A DNA stretch of 23,735 bases from Amphritea sp. (lineage in GTDB: Bacteria; Pseudomonadota; Gammaproteobacteria; Pseudomonadales; Nitrincolaceae), in assembly GCA_024679635.1 (NCBI GenBank), contig JAIBDA010000007.1, positions 1-23,735 of the forward strand, in the 5' to 3' direction. The translations under genes were made by a program, and so were the position numbers. Positions 15,857-23,628 of this stretch are shown piece by piece (the stretch's first letter is position 1; each line of letters starts with the position of its first letter). The notes beneath the pieces were generated by a model. It was not told the DNA's origin. It made no database searches and saw only the letters and a program-made list of their open reading frames with translations.

Positions 15857-16513
15857 ATGAGCGTTGTGCAGAGTGGGTTTTATGGCAAGGTACCTTGTAA
15901 AGGGGATTTTGTTAGTCGGGGGCTAAGCCGGGGGTGCATCAGTAATCTGGATCGCTGGCTGCAGCAGGGGATGAGCAGTAGTAAGAACTACCTGGCTGAA
16001 CGTTGGTCCGAGCTGTATATGGTGGCTCCGGTATGGCAGTTTTATCTCTCGCCAGGGATTGTCGATAGCAACGGTTGGCTGGGGGTTTTTATTCCCAGTA
16101 TTGATAGCGTGGGTCGAAAATTTCCCTGCCTGTTAGCTGTGCCTGTGTTATCGCCGTTTATCTGCTTGAAGCAACTGGAAGATCAGGAAGAGTTGCTGAT
16201 GCAGATTGAAGATTTGCTATTTGAATCGTTGAGTGATGGTTTTGATTTCTCCCTGTTCTGTCGTCAGGTCAGTAATCTTCAGTTACTGCCAGCTTATCCT
16301 TCTGTTGATCTCTATAAGGCTGCAAAGCCGGTGTCTAAAATGATCAATCTTGAGCAGCAGCGGGCTGACTATCGTCATCTGGATCTATTGTCTGAGTTTA
16401 GCCGGCCGTCTGTGTGGTGGAGTGAGGGCTCAGATACGATCGACTCCCAGCTTTGGTTTGATGATGGTTTGCCGGATGCAGCGCAATTCCGTTTTTATCT
16501 CGAAGGAATCTAA
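15857..16513 (+). CDS. tagF: TagF, negative post-translational regulator of T6SS
   Basis: TagF restrains T6SS assembly post-translationally in P. aeruginosa, and there is evidence it does so partly by sequestering the FHA-domain protein. The family signature is clear at the N-terminus: SGFYGKVPCKGDFVSRGL, LDRWLQQGM, then ELYMVAPVWQFYLSPGI, WLGVFIPSIDSVGRKFPCLLAVP. The C-terminus has the usual YPSVDLYKAA and SVWWSEGSDTIDSQLWFDDGLPDAAQFRFYLEG. The length (218) is typical for TagF alone, without fusion to PppA. It is separated from the tssM stop codon by one base, so it is co-translated, and pppA follows 13 nt downstream. No FHA-domain protein is encoded in the window. Confidence 0.95.
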   Translation: MSVVQSGFYGKVPCKGDFVSRGLSRGCISNLDRWLQQGMSSSKNYLAERWSELYMVAPVWQFYLSPGIVDSNGWLGVFIPSIDSVGRKFPCLLAVPVLSPFICLKQLEDQEELLMQIEDLLFESLSDGFDFSLFCRQVSNLQLLPAYPSVDLYKAAKPVSKMINLEQQRADYRHLDLLSEFSRPSVWWSEGSDTIDSQLWFDDGLPDAAQFRFYLEGI

Positions 16514-16526
16514 ATGAATCTGAACC

Positions 16527-17288
16527 ATGGAGTGGTTTATCTCGGAAGACACGCAACTACCTTCAAATAGAGTAACCAGTTATGCCATGACCGCTGTCGG
16601 TCATGTAAGAAAGCATAATGAGGACGCTTACTTAAGTCAGCCAGCCCAGTGCCATTGGGCTGTTGCCGATGGTATGGGAGGGCATTCTGCCGGAGACGTA
16701 GCCAGCCAGTCGATTGTAGAAACGCTAGAATATTTTGAACTCAGACCAGAGTTTCCAGACGCTGTTGATCTGCTTGAGGATCTATTGCTGGAGACCAACA
16801 GGAAGCTGCGAGATCTGGCTGGTGAATCGCATAAGATCATCGGCTCAACTGTGGTCGGAGTTGTACTTCTCCCAGCTCATTATTTGATTTACTGGTGTGG
16901 AGACAGTCGGGTTTATCTATACCGAAATGGTGTGCTGGTTCAGGAAACGGTGGATCATACTTATACCCAGGAGCTTGTGGCTCAAGGGGTGCTCACGCCT
17001 GAACAGGCATTAGTACATCCAGAACGGAACGTTATTACCCGTGCAGTGGGTGCGTCAGATGAACTTTTCGTGGATATGGATATTCGTAACCTACAAGCAG
17101 GCGATCGCTTTCTGATCTGTAGTGATGGTTTAGATAAAGAGCTCTCTGATACCGATATTGCTGCTTTTATGGGGCAGCGTGATCTGCCACTGGATCAGCT
17201 GACACAACAGATGATGGATTGTTGTCTGGAACGGGGCGGTCGGGACAATATCACCCTTATTATTATCGACAACTTAACAGCTGCCTGA
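16527..17288 (+). CDS. pppA: PppA/Stp1, PP2C-type protein phosphatase
   Basis: This metal-dependent Ser/Thr phosphatase opposes PpkA. PP2C motifs appear in order: GHVRKHNEDAYL (metal and phosphate residues), WAVADGMGGHSAGDVAS (metal-binding Asp and Gly), IGSTVVGVVLL, YWCGDSRVYLYR, VITRAVGA, LICSDGLDKELSD and GRDNITLIII. All catalytic aspartates expected for the family are present, so it should be active. Start choice is uncertain: the ATG at 16527 has no clear ribosome-binding site, and the ATG at 16587 (codon 21, MTAVGHV) is also possible. A good site (AAGGAATCTAA) instead serves an overlapping ATG at 16514 in another frame, an 18-codon ORF ending at 16570 that may couple translation from tagF to pppA. 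Confidence 0.95.
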   Translation: MEWFISEDTQLPSNRVTSYAMTAVGHVRKHNEDAYLSQPAQCHWAVADGMGGHSAGDVASQSIVETLEYFELRPEFPDAVDLLEDLLLETNRKLRDLAGESHKIIGSTVVGVVLLPAHYLIYWCGDSRVYLYRNGVLVQETVDHTYTQELVAQGVLTPEQALVHPERNVITRAVGASDELFVDMDIRNLQAGDRFLICSDGLDKELSDTDIAAFMGQRDLPLDQLTQQMMDCCLERGGRDNITLIIIDNLTAA

Positions 17289-17310
17289 ATAAAGGAACGA
17301 CCGCGCTTTT

Positions 17311-20300
17311 ATGAAGGACTTTAAACAGCAGCTTAAACTGTATCTACAGGGACAGATCCAACGGGAGCAGTTATTGCAAACGATGGCTGTTCTGGTATCA
17401 GAGCAGCCGGAACTGGCCGAGAAAATTATTCAGGGTCTGCAGCAGATGGCAGACCGGCAGCTGATCAGCTCTGATGATCATAGTGAGTTGGTTGAGGTCA
17501 TCAACCGGCACCGCACAGGGGGAATGTCAGCTGCGCTGGACGACGCGACGGTTGTTCGTTCCGAACCCGATGATAAAACTGCTGTGCGGTTGCCTTCGGG
17601 CCAGGGTGTTTCGCCGCAAGGTGAAGATAAAACCCGGCTAACAGAAGCGACAGATGCGCCATTGAATTCCGCCATCGAAACCGGGTCGCTATCATCGGTA
17701 TCGCATAATCAGGAGGACAGCAGCCGGATTAATTCGGCTAACGCGGCCTCGCCTACCCCGACGGTAACCAGTACAGGCACCAGTACCTCGCGTTGGAATA
17801 AGCCCTTTGCTGATCATGCCACAGATGAGACAGCTATGGGTGTTGGCTCCGTCATTAAAGAGCGTTTCCGGTTAGTAGAGTTCATCGGTTGCGGCGGTAT
17901 GGGTGATGTTTATAAAGCCGAAGATCAGCGTCGTCTCGATGCCCATGATCACGACTCTCTGGTTGCCATTAAAGTCCTGAATAAAACGTTTCGGGAACAC
18001 CCAGAGTCCCTTCGCTCACTGCAGCGTGAAGCGCGGAAGACCCAAAACCTCGCCCACCCGAACATTGTTAATGTATTCGACTTTGACCGGGACCGGGATA
18101 ATGTCTTTATGACGATGGAGCTGATGCAGGGGGCTCCGTTGAGTACGGTTATTAAAGCAAATCCTGCCGGGCTTTCGCCTGACAGAGTACTGGACTATGT
18201 CGCTGGTATGGCAGGTGCGTTGGGATATGCTCATCAACAGGGTATTGTTCATTCAGACTTTAAACCCAGTAATGTTTTTCTGAATAATGGCCAGATTAAA
18301 GTGTTTGATTTTGGCATTGCACGTGCGGCTAAATCTGCAGCGGCACCGGAAGACAGCTTCGATGCCGGAGATCTGGGGGCTCTGACACCCAGTTATGCCT
18401 CACCTGCAATGTTAGATGGGGCTGCAACGGTTGATGCCAGAGATGATCTGTATGCCCTGGGTTGTATCATCTATGAATTGGTTTGTGGCAAACATCCATT
18501 TATCCGCAATGGAAAAAAAGTTCCCGCCGATGAGGCCCGGTTAGCAGGCATGAAAATGGTGGAGCTTAAACAGCTCAACCGAAATCAGAATAAAGCTCTC
18601 CGGCAGTTACTGAGTTTTGACGAGCAGCAACGGACCGCCAGTGTTGAGACCTTTCTTCAGCAGTTTTTGCCGCAGCATCAGCGTCACAGCTTGTTAAGCC
18701 GGTGGTATGTCTGGGTGATGATGCTGTTGTTCGTCTGTGGTATTGCGTATTTCCCGTTGCTAAATTTATTGCATCAACAGCAGATTGACGATTTTGTTGA
18801 TGATCTGAAAAATCGGGATAATGAGGCGGTGAAGGCGTGGCTGGATAAGATCCAATCGATGGATACGGAGCAGCAAAACACGTTTTACAATGATACTCAG
18901 GTTAAACGTGAGTTAACCCGGTATTTTCTTAATCAGGTGGCTGAAAATGCTGATGCCGATGCTTATAGCCAAGCGCAGCAATTGGCCGATAGAGCGCTAC
19001 AGATCTATGAAGATTCCCGCCGTTTATCCGATAAACAGGAACAACTGATAAAGCAAAAAGCTGAGCGGTTGAATGTTCTGAATAATGAGCTGAACAGAGC
19101 ACTGGAACTGCCAACAACGGCGTTCGTTAGCGCCTTGATAGAGCTGAAAGCTTTGCTGGCCAGTATTCGGCGTGTTGATGCCGGCAGTGCAATGCTGGGT
19201 GATGCCCGTATTCCGGTTAAATTGTCTGAAACGATTGTTGAGCTGATCGACCTGCATCAGTTTAGTTCAGCGCAACGGGTAGGGCAGGTGGCCATGGAAC
19301 TGTTTCCCGATAATCAGGAATTAAATAGCACGACTCGGAAGCTCGAGTTGGAAAGACTACGCTTCAACCGGGCAACCCGGATTAGTGAATTACAACGGCA
19401 GCTGAACAGCGAGTCACTGAATAATCTGGATAATTTTATTGAAGTGCTACCGGTTATAAAGGAACTACAACAGCTTGAACCGGGTAATGACAGGTTAAAT
19501 CAGTTGCAACAGCAGCTCTCCAGGTTACTGGTTGACGAGCAACAACGCTTTATCGATGCTCACGCCTGGCAAGAGGCCGAAGACCTTCTGGTACCTTTTG
19601 TCGGGGTTCTCATTCCTGCGGATCTTGTTGGCATGGAGCTGACGCTGAAGCAATCATTAGATCAGTATCAGCGTTTTATTGATGAGCAGGTCGCAGGCAT
19701 TGATACAGATATTCTGGGGCAACGGCTTGAGAGTGCTGAGCAGAGAATTTCAAGCCTTAAGCCCACTATTGCTGATCAGCGAACCATTATCGCAGTGTCT
19801 GATCGGCTGGCATCGGCCTGGATTAAACAATCCCGAAGCGAGCGAGATCAACATAACTGGGAGGCGTCTTCTGAAGCGCTGGCGCGGATCGTTACCCTTG
19901 ATGTCAGTCCGGAGCTGCTACAAACCATTGCCTATGAGCAGCAACAGCTGGAACAGTTAAAGCAGATGACAGAACAGGAGCTGGCAGCCTCTGTTTTAGC
20001 CGGGGAGAATTCGGCAAAGCAGGCAGAGCTGCAGACGCTTCAGTCTGAACTTACAGGCTTGCTGCAGTCCGCCGAATTATCTGATAGTACAACCCGTAAA
20101 GCACAAAGCTTGCTTGATCGAATTGATGCTCTCAAAGGAGATCAGGTTATTGTCACGCAAGGTCGCAAGCGTATGGTTCAGCGCTACACGGAACAGGCCG
20201 TCGCTGCTGCTGATGCGGATGTTAACGCGGCTATCCGTATTCTGCAGGATGGTAAACGACTGCTTCCCGAAAGTTCAGAAATTACTGATCTGTTAGCTCA

Positions 20301-21993
20301 GTTTCAGGCACGTCAGGAGAGTGCGTCTGAGCAGGAGAAAGTGGCACAGCTAGCATCCCTGAAACAGCAGCTTGATCAGTTATTGGATAACCCTGAAGTT
20401 ACCCCTGAGTGGGAGAAACGTGTAGGAGCGCTTTTTTCCCGACTAACTATTGAACAGAATGATCCTGCGTATATTCAGGGTATCAATACCCGGCTGGCTA
20501 TTGCATATCACGATCAGGCTAAGCGACTGACTGAACTGAATGACTTTAATGCGGCCAGAGACTTGCTGCGGCGAGCTGCAGAATATGATTCAAGCATCGA
20601 GACACTGAATGCAACGGATGAAGCAATCTCTGAGGCAGAAAATGCGTTCCAACAGGCACAGGCTGAACGCAAGAACGAGGCCTTTATTAGTGGGTTGAAG
20701 CAAACGTTTGATACTCAAATTCAGGCGAATGATCTAAGCGCTGCCCGGCAAACTTTTACCCGCCTGAAAAGCGAACTGGGAGAGGCTGATCCTTTTGTTA
20801 CTCAGCAGGCACCACAGACCTTCCAAACGGTTTACCTGCGCCTGGCAGATCAGCTGGCCGCCCGGAAGCGGTTTTCACAGGCCGAGAAACTCATGCTCAG
20901 CGCTCGTGGCCTGCTTGCAGATCAAGAGATCGTCGATCAACGCATTGCTGAGTACCAGAACGGCGCGCGTTTATATCATGTTACACAGGCGATTAAGAAT
21001 CCTGAGATCGAGAGAGTCGTAAAAGCGGCGGGTCTATTGCCAGAGCTGAAACCTCAATTGAGTGCAGAAAAATACCAACAGCTAAGTCGAGATTTGCAAG
21101 CGGCTGTTATAGACCGGGTGAATAGTTTAACCGCCAGGTCTCCTGTTCAGGCGAAACAACTACTCCAGAAAGCGCAGCAATTATTCCCTGATAATCGTTC
21201 GTTACAGCAATTGAATCTAAGCTCTTCAACAACAAGTAGGTCAACGCAAACTGGTCCGAAGCCCGTTAGCTCTGCCTTATCGAATCAGAGCGCCGGGAAC
21301 GCAAATAGGCGTTCAGATCAGGAGGCTGCTCAAGCCCCCGTATCTACGCCAGACTCCGCAACCCGGGTAGCATCAGATCGTATTTGTACGAGAGGCCTGG
21401 CCGGAAAAGGGATACGCTCTGCGGCAGTCTGTTGGGATATGCTGACGGAGCAAAGCAAAGCTCCTTTTATGATTGTTGTCCCTGGAAAGAGCCGTTCATA
21501 TGCGATCAGTAAATTCGAAATATCCCGCAGCGATTATAACTTGTACTGTAAATTGTCAGGTGATTGCAATGCCATTGGTGGGACACAAAAGCTTCCTGTA
21601 ACGGGCTTGAGTCAGGCCCGGATAAATAAATATATAGCCTGGCTGAGTAATACCACCGGATACCAATATCGCATACCTGATAAAGATCAATGGGTCCACG
21701 CAGCGAAGGCAACAGGCGGTAATCAGCCACAAAATTATAACTGTCGTTTATCCCGTGGTGCTCAGATCTTAAAAGGGCGTGATCTGGTGAGTGTGCAGCA
21801 GGGCAGGCCTAATGCCTGGGGACTGGTGAATTACCTTGGGAATGCTCAGGAGTTGGTTAAAAGCGGATCGGGCTTTGAAGCTGTTGGTGGCAGTTATAGA
21901 GTGAAAATGTCGGACTGTTCTGTTTCGTTATCGGTTTCTGTAAGCGGGATTACGGATAAGGCGACCGGATTTCGCCTGATCAGAGAGCTTTAA
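17311..21993 (+). CDS. ppkA: PpkA/Stk1 Ser/Thr kinase with long periplasmic region and TagR/FGE-like C-terminus
   Basis: Residues 1-70 are a small helical domain and 70-180 a low-complexity linker. The kinase domain (about 187-450) has GCGGMG (194-198), VAIK with Lys221, Glu240, catalytic loop HSDFKPSN (Asp316, Lys318, Asn321) and DFG at 333-335, so all catalytic residues are present; Ser315 replaces the Arg of HRD. One membrane helix lies at about 466-486. Some 850 predicted periplasmic residues of Gln/Leu/Glu-rich helices follow, suggesting coiled coil or TPR-like packing. From about 1370 to 1560 comes a formylglycine-generating-enzyme-like domain (VVPGKSRSYAISKFEISRSDY, YQYRIPDKDQWVHAA, NAWGLVNYLGNAQELV, GGSY, ATGFRLIREL). 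It lacks the Cys pair of true FGE, so it is probably a binding module. P. aeruginosa PpkA has a different C-terminus and a separate FGE-like activator, TagR. The likely role is sensing an envelope signal and triggering assembly by phosphorylation. Confidence 0.93.
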   Translation: MKDFKQQLKLYLQGQIQREQLLQTMAVLVSEQPELAEKIIQGLQQMADRQLISSDDHSELVEVINRHRTGGMSAALDDATVVRSEPDDKTAVRLPSGQGVSPQGEDKTRLTEATDAPLNSAIETGSLSSVSHNQEDSSRINSANAASPTPTVTSTGTSTSRWNKPFADHATDETAMGVGSVIKERFRLVEFIGCGGMGDVYKAEDQRRLDAHDHDSLVAIKVLNKTFREHPESLRSLQREARKTQNLAHPNIVNVFDFDRDRDNVFMTMELMQGAPLSTVIKANPAGLSPDRVLDYVAGMAGALGYAHQQGIVHSDFKPSNVFLNNGQIKVFDFGIARAAKSAAAPEDSFDAGDLGALTPSYASPAMLDGAATVDARDDLYALGCIIYELVCGKHPFIRNGKKVPADEARLAGMKMVELKQLNRNQNKALRQLLSFDEQQRTASVETFLQQFLPQHQRHSLLSRWYVWVMMLLFVCGIAYFPLLNLLHQQQIDDFVDDLKNRDNEAVKAWLDKIQSMDTEQQNTFYNDTQVKRELTRYFLNQVAENADADAYSQAQQLADRALQIYEDSRRLSDKQEQLIKQKAERLNVLNNELNRALELPTTAFVSALIELKALLASIRRVDAGSAMLGDARIPVKLSETIVELIDLHQFSSAQRVGQVAMELFPDNQELNSTTRKLELERLRFNRATRISELQRQLNSESLNNLDNFIEVLPVIKELQQLEPGNDRLNQLQQQLSRLLVDEQQRFIDAHAWQEAEDLLVPFVGVLIPADLVGMELTLKQSLDQYQRFIDEQVAGIDTDILGQRLESAEQRISSLKPTIADQRTIIAVSDRLASAWIKQSRSERDQHNWEASSEALARIVTLDVSPELLQTIAYEQQQLEQLKQMTEQELAASVLAGENSAKQAELQTLQSELTGLLQSAELSDSTTRKAQSLLDRIDALKGDQVIVTQGRKRMVQRYTEQAVAAADADVNAAIRILQDGKRLLPESSEITDLLAQFQARQESASEQEKVAQLASLKQQLDQLLDNPEVTPEWEKRVGALFSRLTIEQNDPAYIQGINTRLAIAYHDQAKRLTELNDFNAARDLLRRAAEYDSSIETLNATDEAISEAENAFQQAQAERKNEAFISGLKQTFDTQIQANDLSAARQTFTRLKSELGEADPFVTQQAPQTFQTVYLRLADQLAARKRFSQAEKLMLSARGLLADQEIVDQRIAEYQNGARLYHVTQAIKNPEIERVVKAAGLLPELKPQLSAEKYQQLSRDLQAAVIDRVNSLTARSPVQAKQLLQKAQQLFPDNRSLQQLNLSSSTTSRSTQTGPKPVSSALSNQSAGNANRRSDQEAAQAPVSTPDSATRVASDRICTRGLAGKGIRSAAVCWDMLTEQSKAPFMIVVPGKSRSYAISKFEISRSDYNLYCKLSGDCNAIGGTQKLPVTGLSQARINKYIAWLSNTTGYQYRIPDKDQWVHAAKATGGNQPQNYNCRLSRGAQILKGRDLVSVQQGRPNAWGLVNYLGNAQELVKSGSGFEAVGGSYRVKMSDCSVSLSVSVSGITDKATGFRLIREL

Positions 21994-22017
21994 TGGAAAG
22001 CTCTAATGGAGAGGGTT

Positions 22018-22659
22018 ATGAGTCGGAGTTTATATGAACTGTGTCGCCGTTATTTTGATGGGGAGCTGGGAATAAACGAGTATCGGTGTCAGCGGCGACA
22101 GTTTATCAATAGCATCATTAAGAGTGGCGATCAGACTCAGCCACTTAGTGATTTATTTGTTGCGGATGTGACGCAACCCAAGCGAGCTATTCCGACAGCG
22201 TCAGCGGTCAATAATACGACAGCATTGAATCCTCCGATTTGTAGTGACGTTCAAGGTGGTACGGTAGAGCAGGTAAGAAATGGACCAAGTGGTCTGGTTA
22301 TTGGCTTCTTCCTGCTGGCATTAAGTGCTGGTATCTCTATTTGGGGCTTTGGAGGGGGGACAGAGCAAGAGTTTCAGGCAGGAAATCTGGGTGCTGATGC
22401 CGAGCAAGCGACGTCGCAACCCATAGTAGAGAGCATGTACCTGTTACTCGAACAAGAGCGGTGGTCGGTAGCCGATATAGATCGCTATTTAGTGTTGTTG
22501 AAAGAAAGCTCTGCTGAGGATAATGATATGTTGCATTCAGATAGTCGTTACCATCAGTTTCTGGACTCCATACATATCTATCAGGCACTGGCCGAAGCCG
22601 ATCAGGATAAGCTGATGGTTGATAAACTCCGGCAGATGGAGCAGGCGTTACGCGATTGA
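22018..22659 (+). CDS. Single-pass membrane protein downstream of ppkA, 213 aa
   Basis: I do not recognise a named family. Residues 1-40 form a short helical domain (SLYELCRRYFDGELGINEYRCQRRQFINSII) of the L-x-x-G-x-I-x-x-x-E-y kind seen in SHOCT-like modules, and similar in design to the first 60 residues of PpkA. A polar linker follows, then one membrane helix at about 93-113 (GLVIGFFLLALSAGISIWGF) and a helical C-terminal domain of about 80 residues (IVESMYLLLEQERWSVADIDRYLVLL). The ATG at 22018 has GGAGAGGG directly upstream; the ATG at 22006 lies inside that site region and is less likely. It is 24 nt after ppkA and is the last gene of the run. A role as a PpkA partner is inferred from position and topology. 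Confidence 0.75.
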   Translation: MSRSLYELCRRYFDGELGINEYRCQRRQFINSIIKSGDQTQPLSDLFVADVTQPKRAIPTASAVNNTTALNPPICSDVQGGTVEQVRNGPSGLVIGFFLLALSAGISIWGFGGGTEQEFQAGNLGADAEQATSQPIVESMYLLLEQERWSVADIDRYLVLLKESSAEDNDMLHSDSRYHQFLDSIHIYQALAEADQDKLMVDKLRQMEQALRD

Positions 22660-23056
22660 AACGTTTTGGAACAGAGAAAAACGGGATGATGTGACTGTTC
22701 AGGAGCGGACAACTTGTGGATCAGAGTTTGGTTTTTATGAAGGTTGCAGAGTCCATTCGGCAGCTCTGTACCCATTTTGGTTTTATTTCTATTGCTAAAG
22801 CTGAAGATTGCTGTTTTTAACTATTTGTTTTATAAGGCTTTGTTTCTTTAGATTGTCTGTCTGTTGATGTAACTGTCTGATTTATAATAAAACCCAACTT
22901 GGGTAGTGGTTTACTTTTCATCTGTTTTTCTTACTCGTAAGCTTTAATTGTGTCATGGCTTGGGGCATAGATTGAAAGTATCAGGAGTGATATCAATATA
23001 ATTTCAGGGAACGCCATAACAGAGGGGGTGCTCATCTTTATTGAGAGGTAAAGAAG
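22660..23056 (+). other. Gene-poor interval with at most a 34-codon ORF
   Basis: This AT-rich stretch holds no convincing gene. A GTG at 22716 preceded by AGGAG opens a 34-codon ORF to 22820 (VDQSLVFMKVAESIRQL...), which I cannot support further. ACCCAA-C-TTGGGT near 22894 is a short palindrome, too tight to fold into a good terminator. The interval probably holds the end of the T6SS transcript and the promoter of the following lipoprotein gene, but I could identify neither. Confidence 0.4.
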
Positions 23057-23349
23057 ATGAGAACTTTAAGCATACTCTTTGTAGCTGTATTACTGGCTGG
23101 GTGTGCGTCAAGCAGGTCCCAATATAGTGTCTGGCAAGAGGGTGCTGGTTTGGGAAATGCACAGTCAGGTGGATGCGCTGTCGCTGCTTCTGTGATGATG
23201 GAAAAGCGTAGGGCTTTCGATTTCAGCTTACTTCGGTCATACATTAAAATCAGCGACGAAGAGATTAAAATTGGCTTTTTTCGGCAGGCTCGCTGTATTC
23301 CCAAACGGGAGATGTGGTAGCCATTTTGAGAAATATAGGCCTTCTCTAA
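23057..23349 (+). pseudogene. Small lipoprotein gene with apparent frameshift in a T run
   Basis: The N-terminus is a strong lipoprotein signal (MRTLSILFVAVLLAGCASS, Cys at 16), with GAGG at proper spacing before the ATG. The unbroken frame runs through SGGCAVAASVMMEKRRAFDF and ISDEEIKIGFF, then ends in an odd basic tail (RQARCIPKREMW) at 23320. Adding one T to the TTTTTT run at 23276-23281 instead gives IKIGFFSAGSLYSQTGDVVAILRNIGLL and a stop at 23347-23349, a much more protein-like ending of about 98 residues. I therefore read it as a frameshifted or phase-variable gene, or a sequencing error. The product is an outer-membrane lipoprotein of unknown function (Ala at +2). Whether it belongs to the T6SS is unclear. 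The following bases to 23574 contain no gene I can support. Confidence 0.5.
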
Positions 23350-23574
23350 AAGCTTTAAAGCGTGCCTTTTTGTTTGAGGCTAGTAGTTCTTTAAACGTTA
23401 AACAGCTTGTTAGATATGGCTCATATTCCCCTGGATTAATTGCTCTATATCTATATCCGTTAGATGGGCTTCTCATTTATAAAGATGTGCACCTGCCTGC
23501 GCCTTCTATTTTTTATAGCCCTGTTGTCTCTTATCTTTATCTGTAGTTACGCTACTCATCGCAAATCAGTGACG

Positions 23575-23617
23575 GCTGCTGGTTAATTTGTTACATTATA
23601 ACAAATTAACCAGCAGC
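23575..23617. promoter_or_regulatory. 19-bp perfect inverted repeat with Zur-box-like centre
   Basis: GCTGCTGGTTAATTTGTTA, a 5-nt centre CATTA, and its exact reverse complement lie 11 nt before the COG0523 gene start. The centre, TGTTACATTATAACA, closely resembles the gammaproteobacterial Zur (zinc uptake regulator) operator core TGTTATAnTATAACA. COG0523 metallochaperones are frequent Zur targets, so repression under zinc sufficiency is likely. The very long arms could also form an RNA hairpin, for instance a terminator for whatever precedes it, but no T run follows on the plus strand. Confidence 0.55.
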
Positions 23618-23628
23618 AGACTTTGTTG

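Noticed and set aside
22716..22820. 34-codon ORF with a GTG start after AGGAG
   Set aside because: It is too short and featureless to call; kept only as a note in the gap entry.
22885..22925. ACCCAA-C-TTGGGT palindrome followed by T-rich sequence
   Set aside because: The loop would be a single base and the usable stem only about 4 bp, so it is not a credible terminator.
23271..23546. Plus-strand ORF of 91 codons after the lipoprotein
   Set aside because: It overlaps the lipoprotein gene in a third frame and has no ribosome-binding site. The frame with one added T gives a better protein ending, so this ORF is probably chance.
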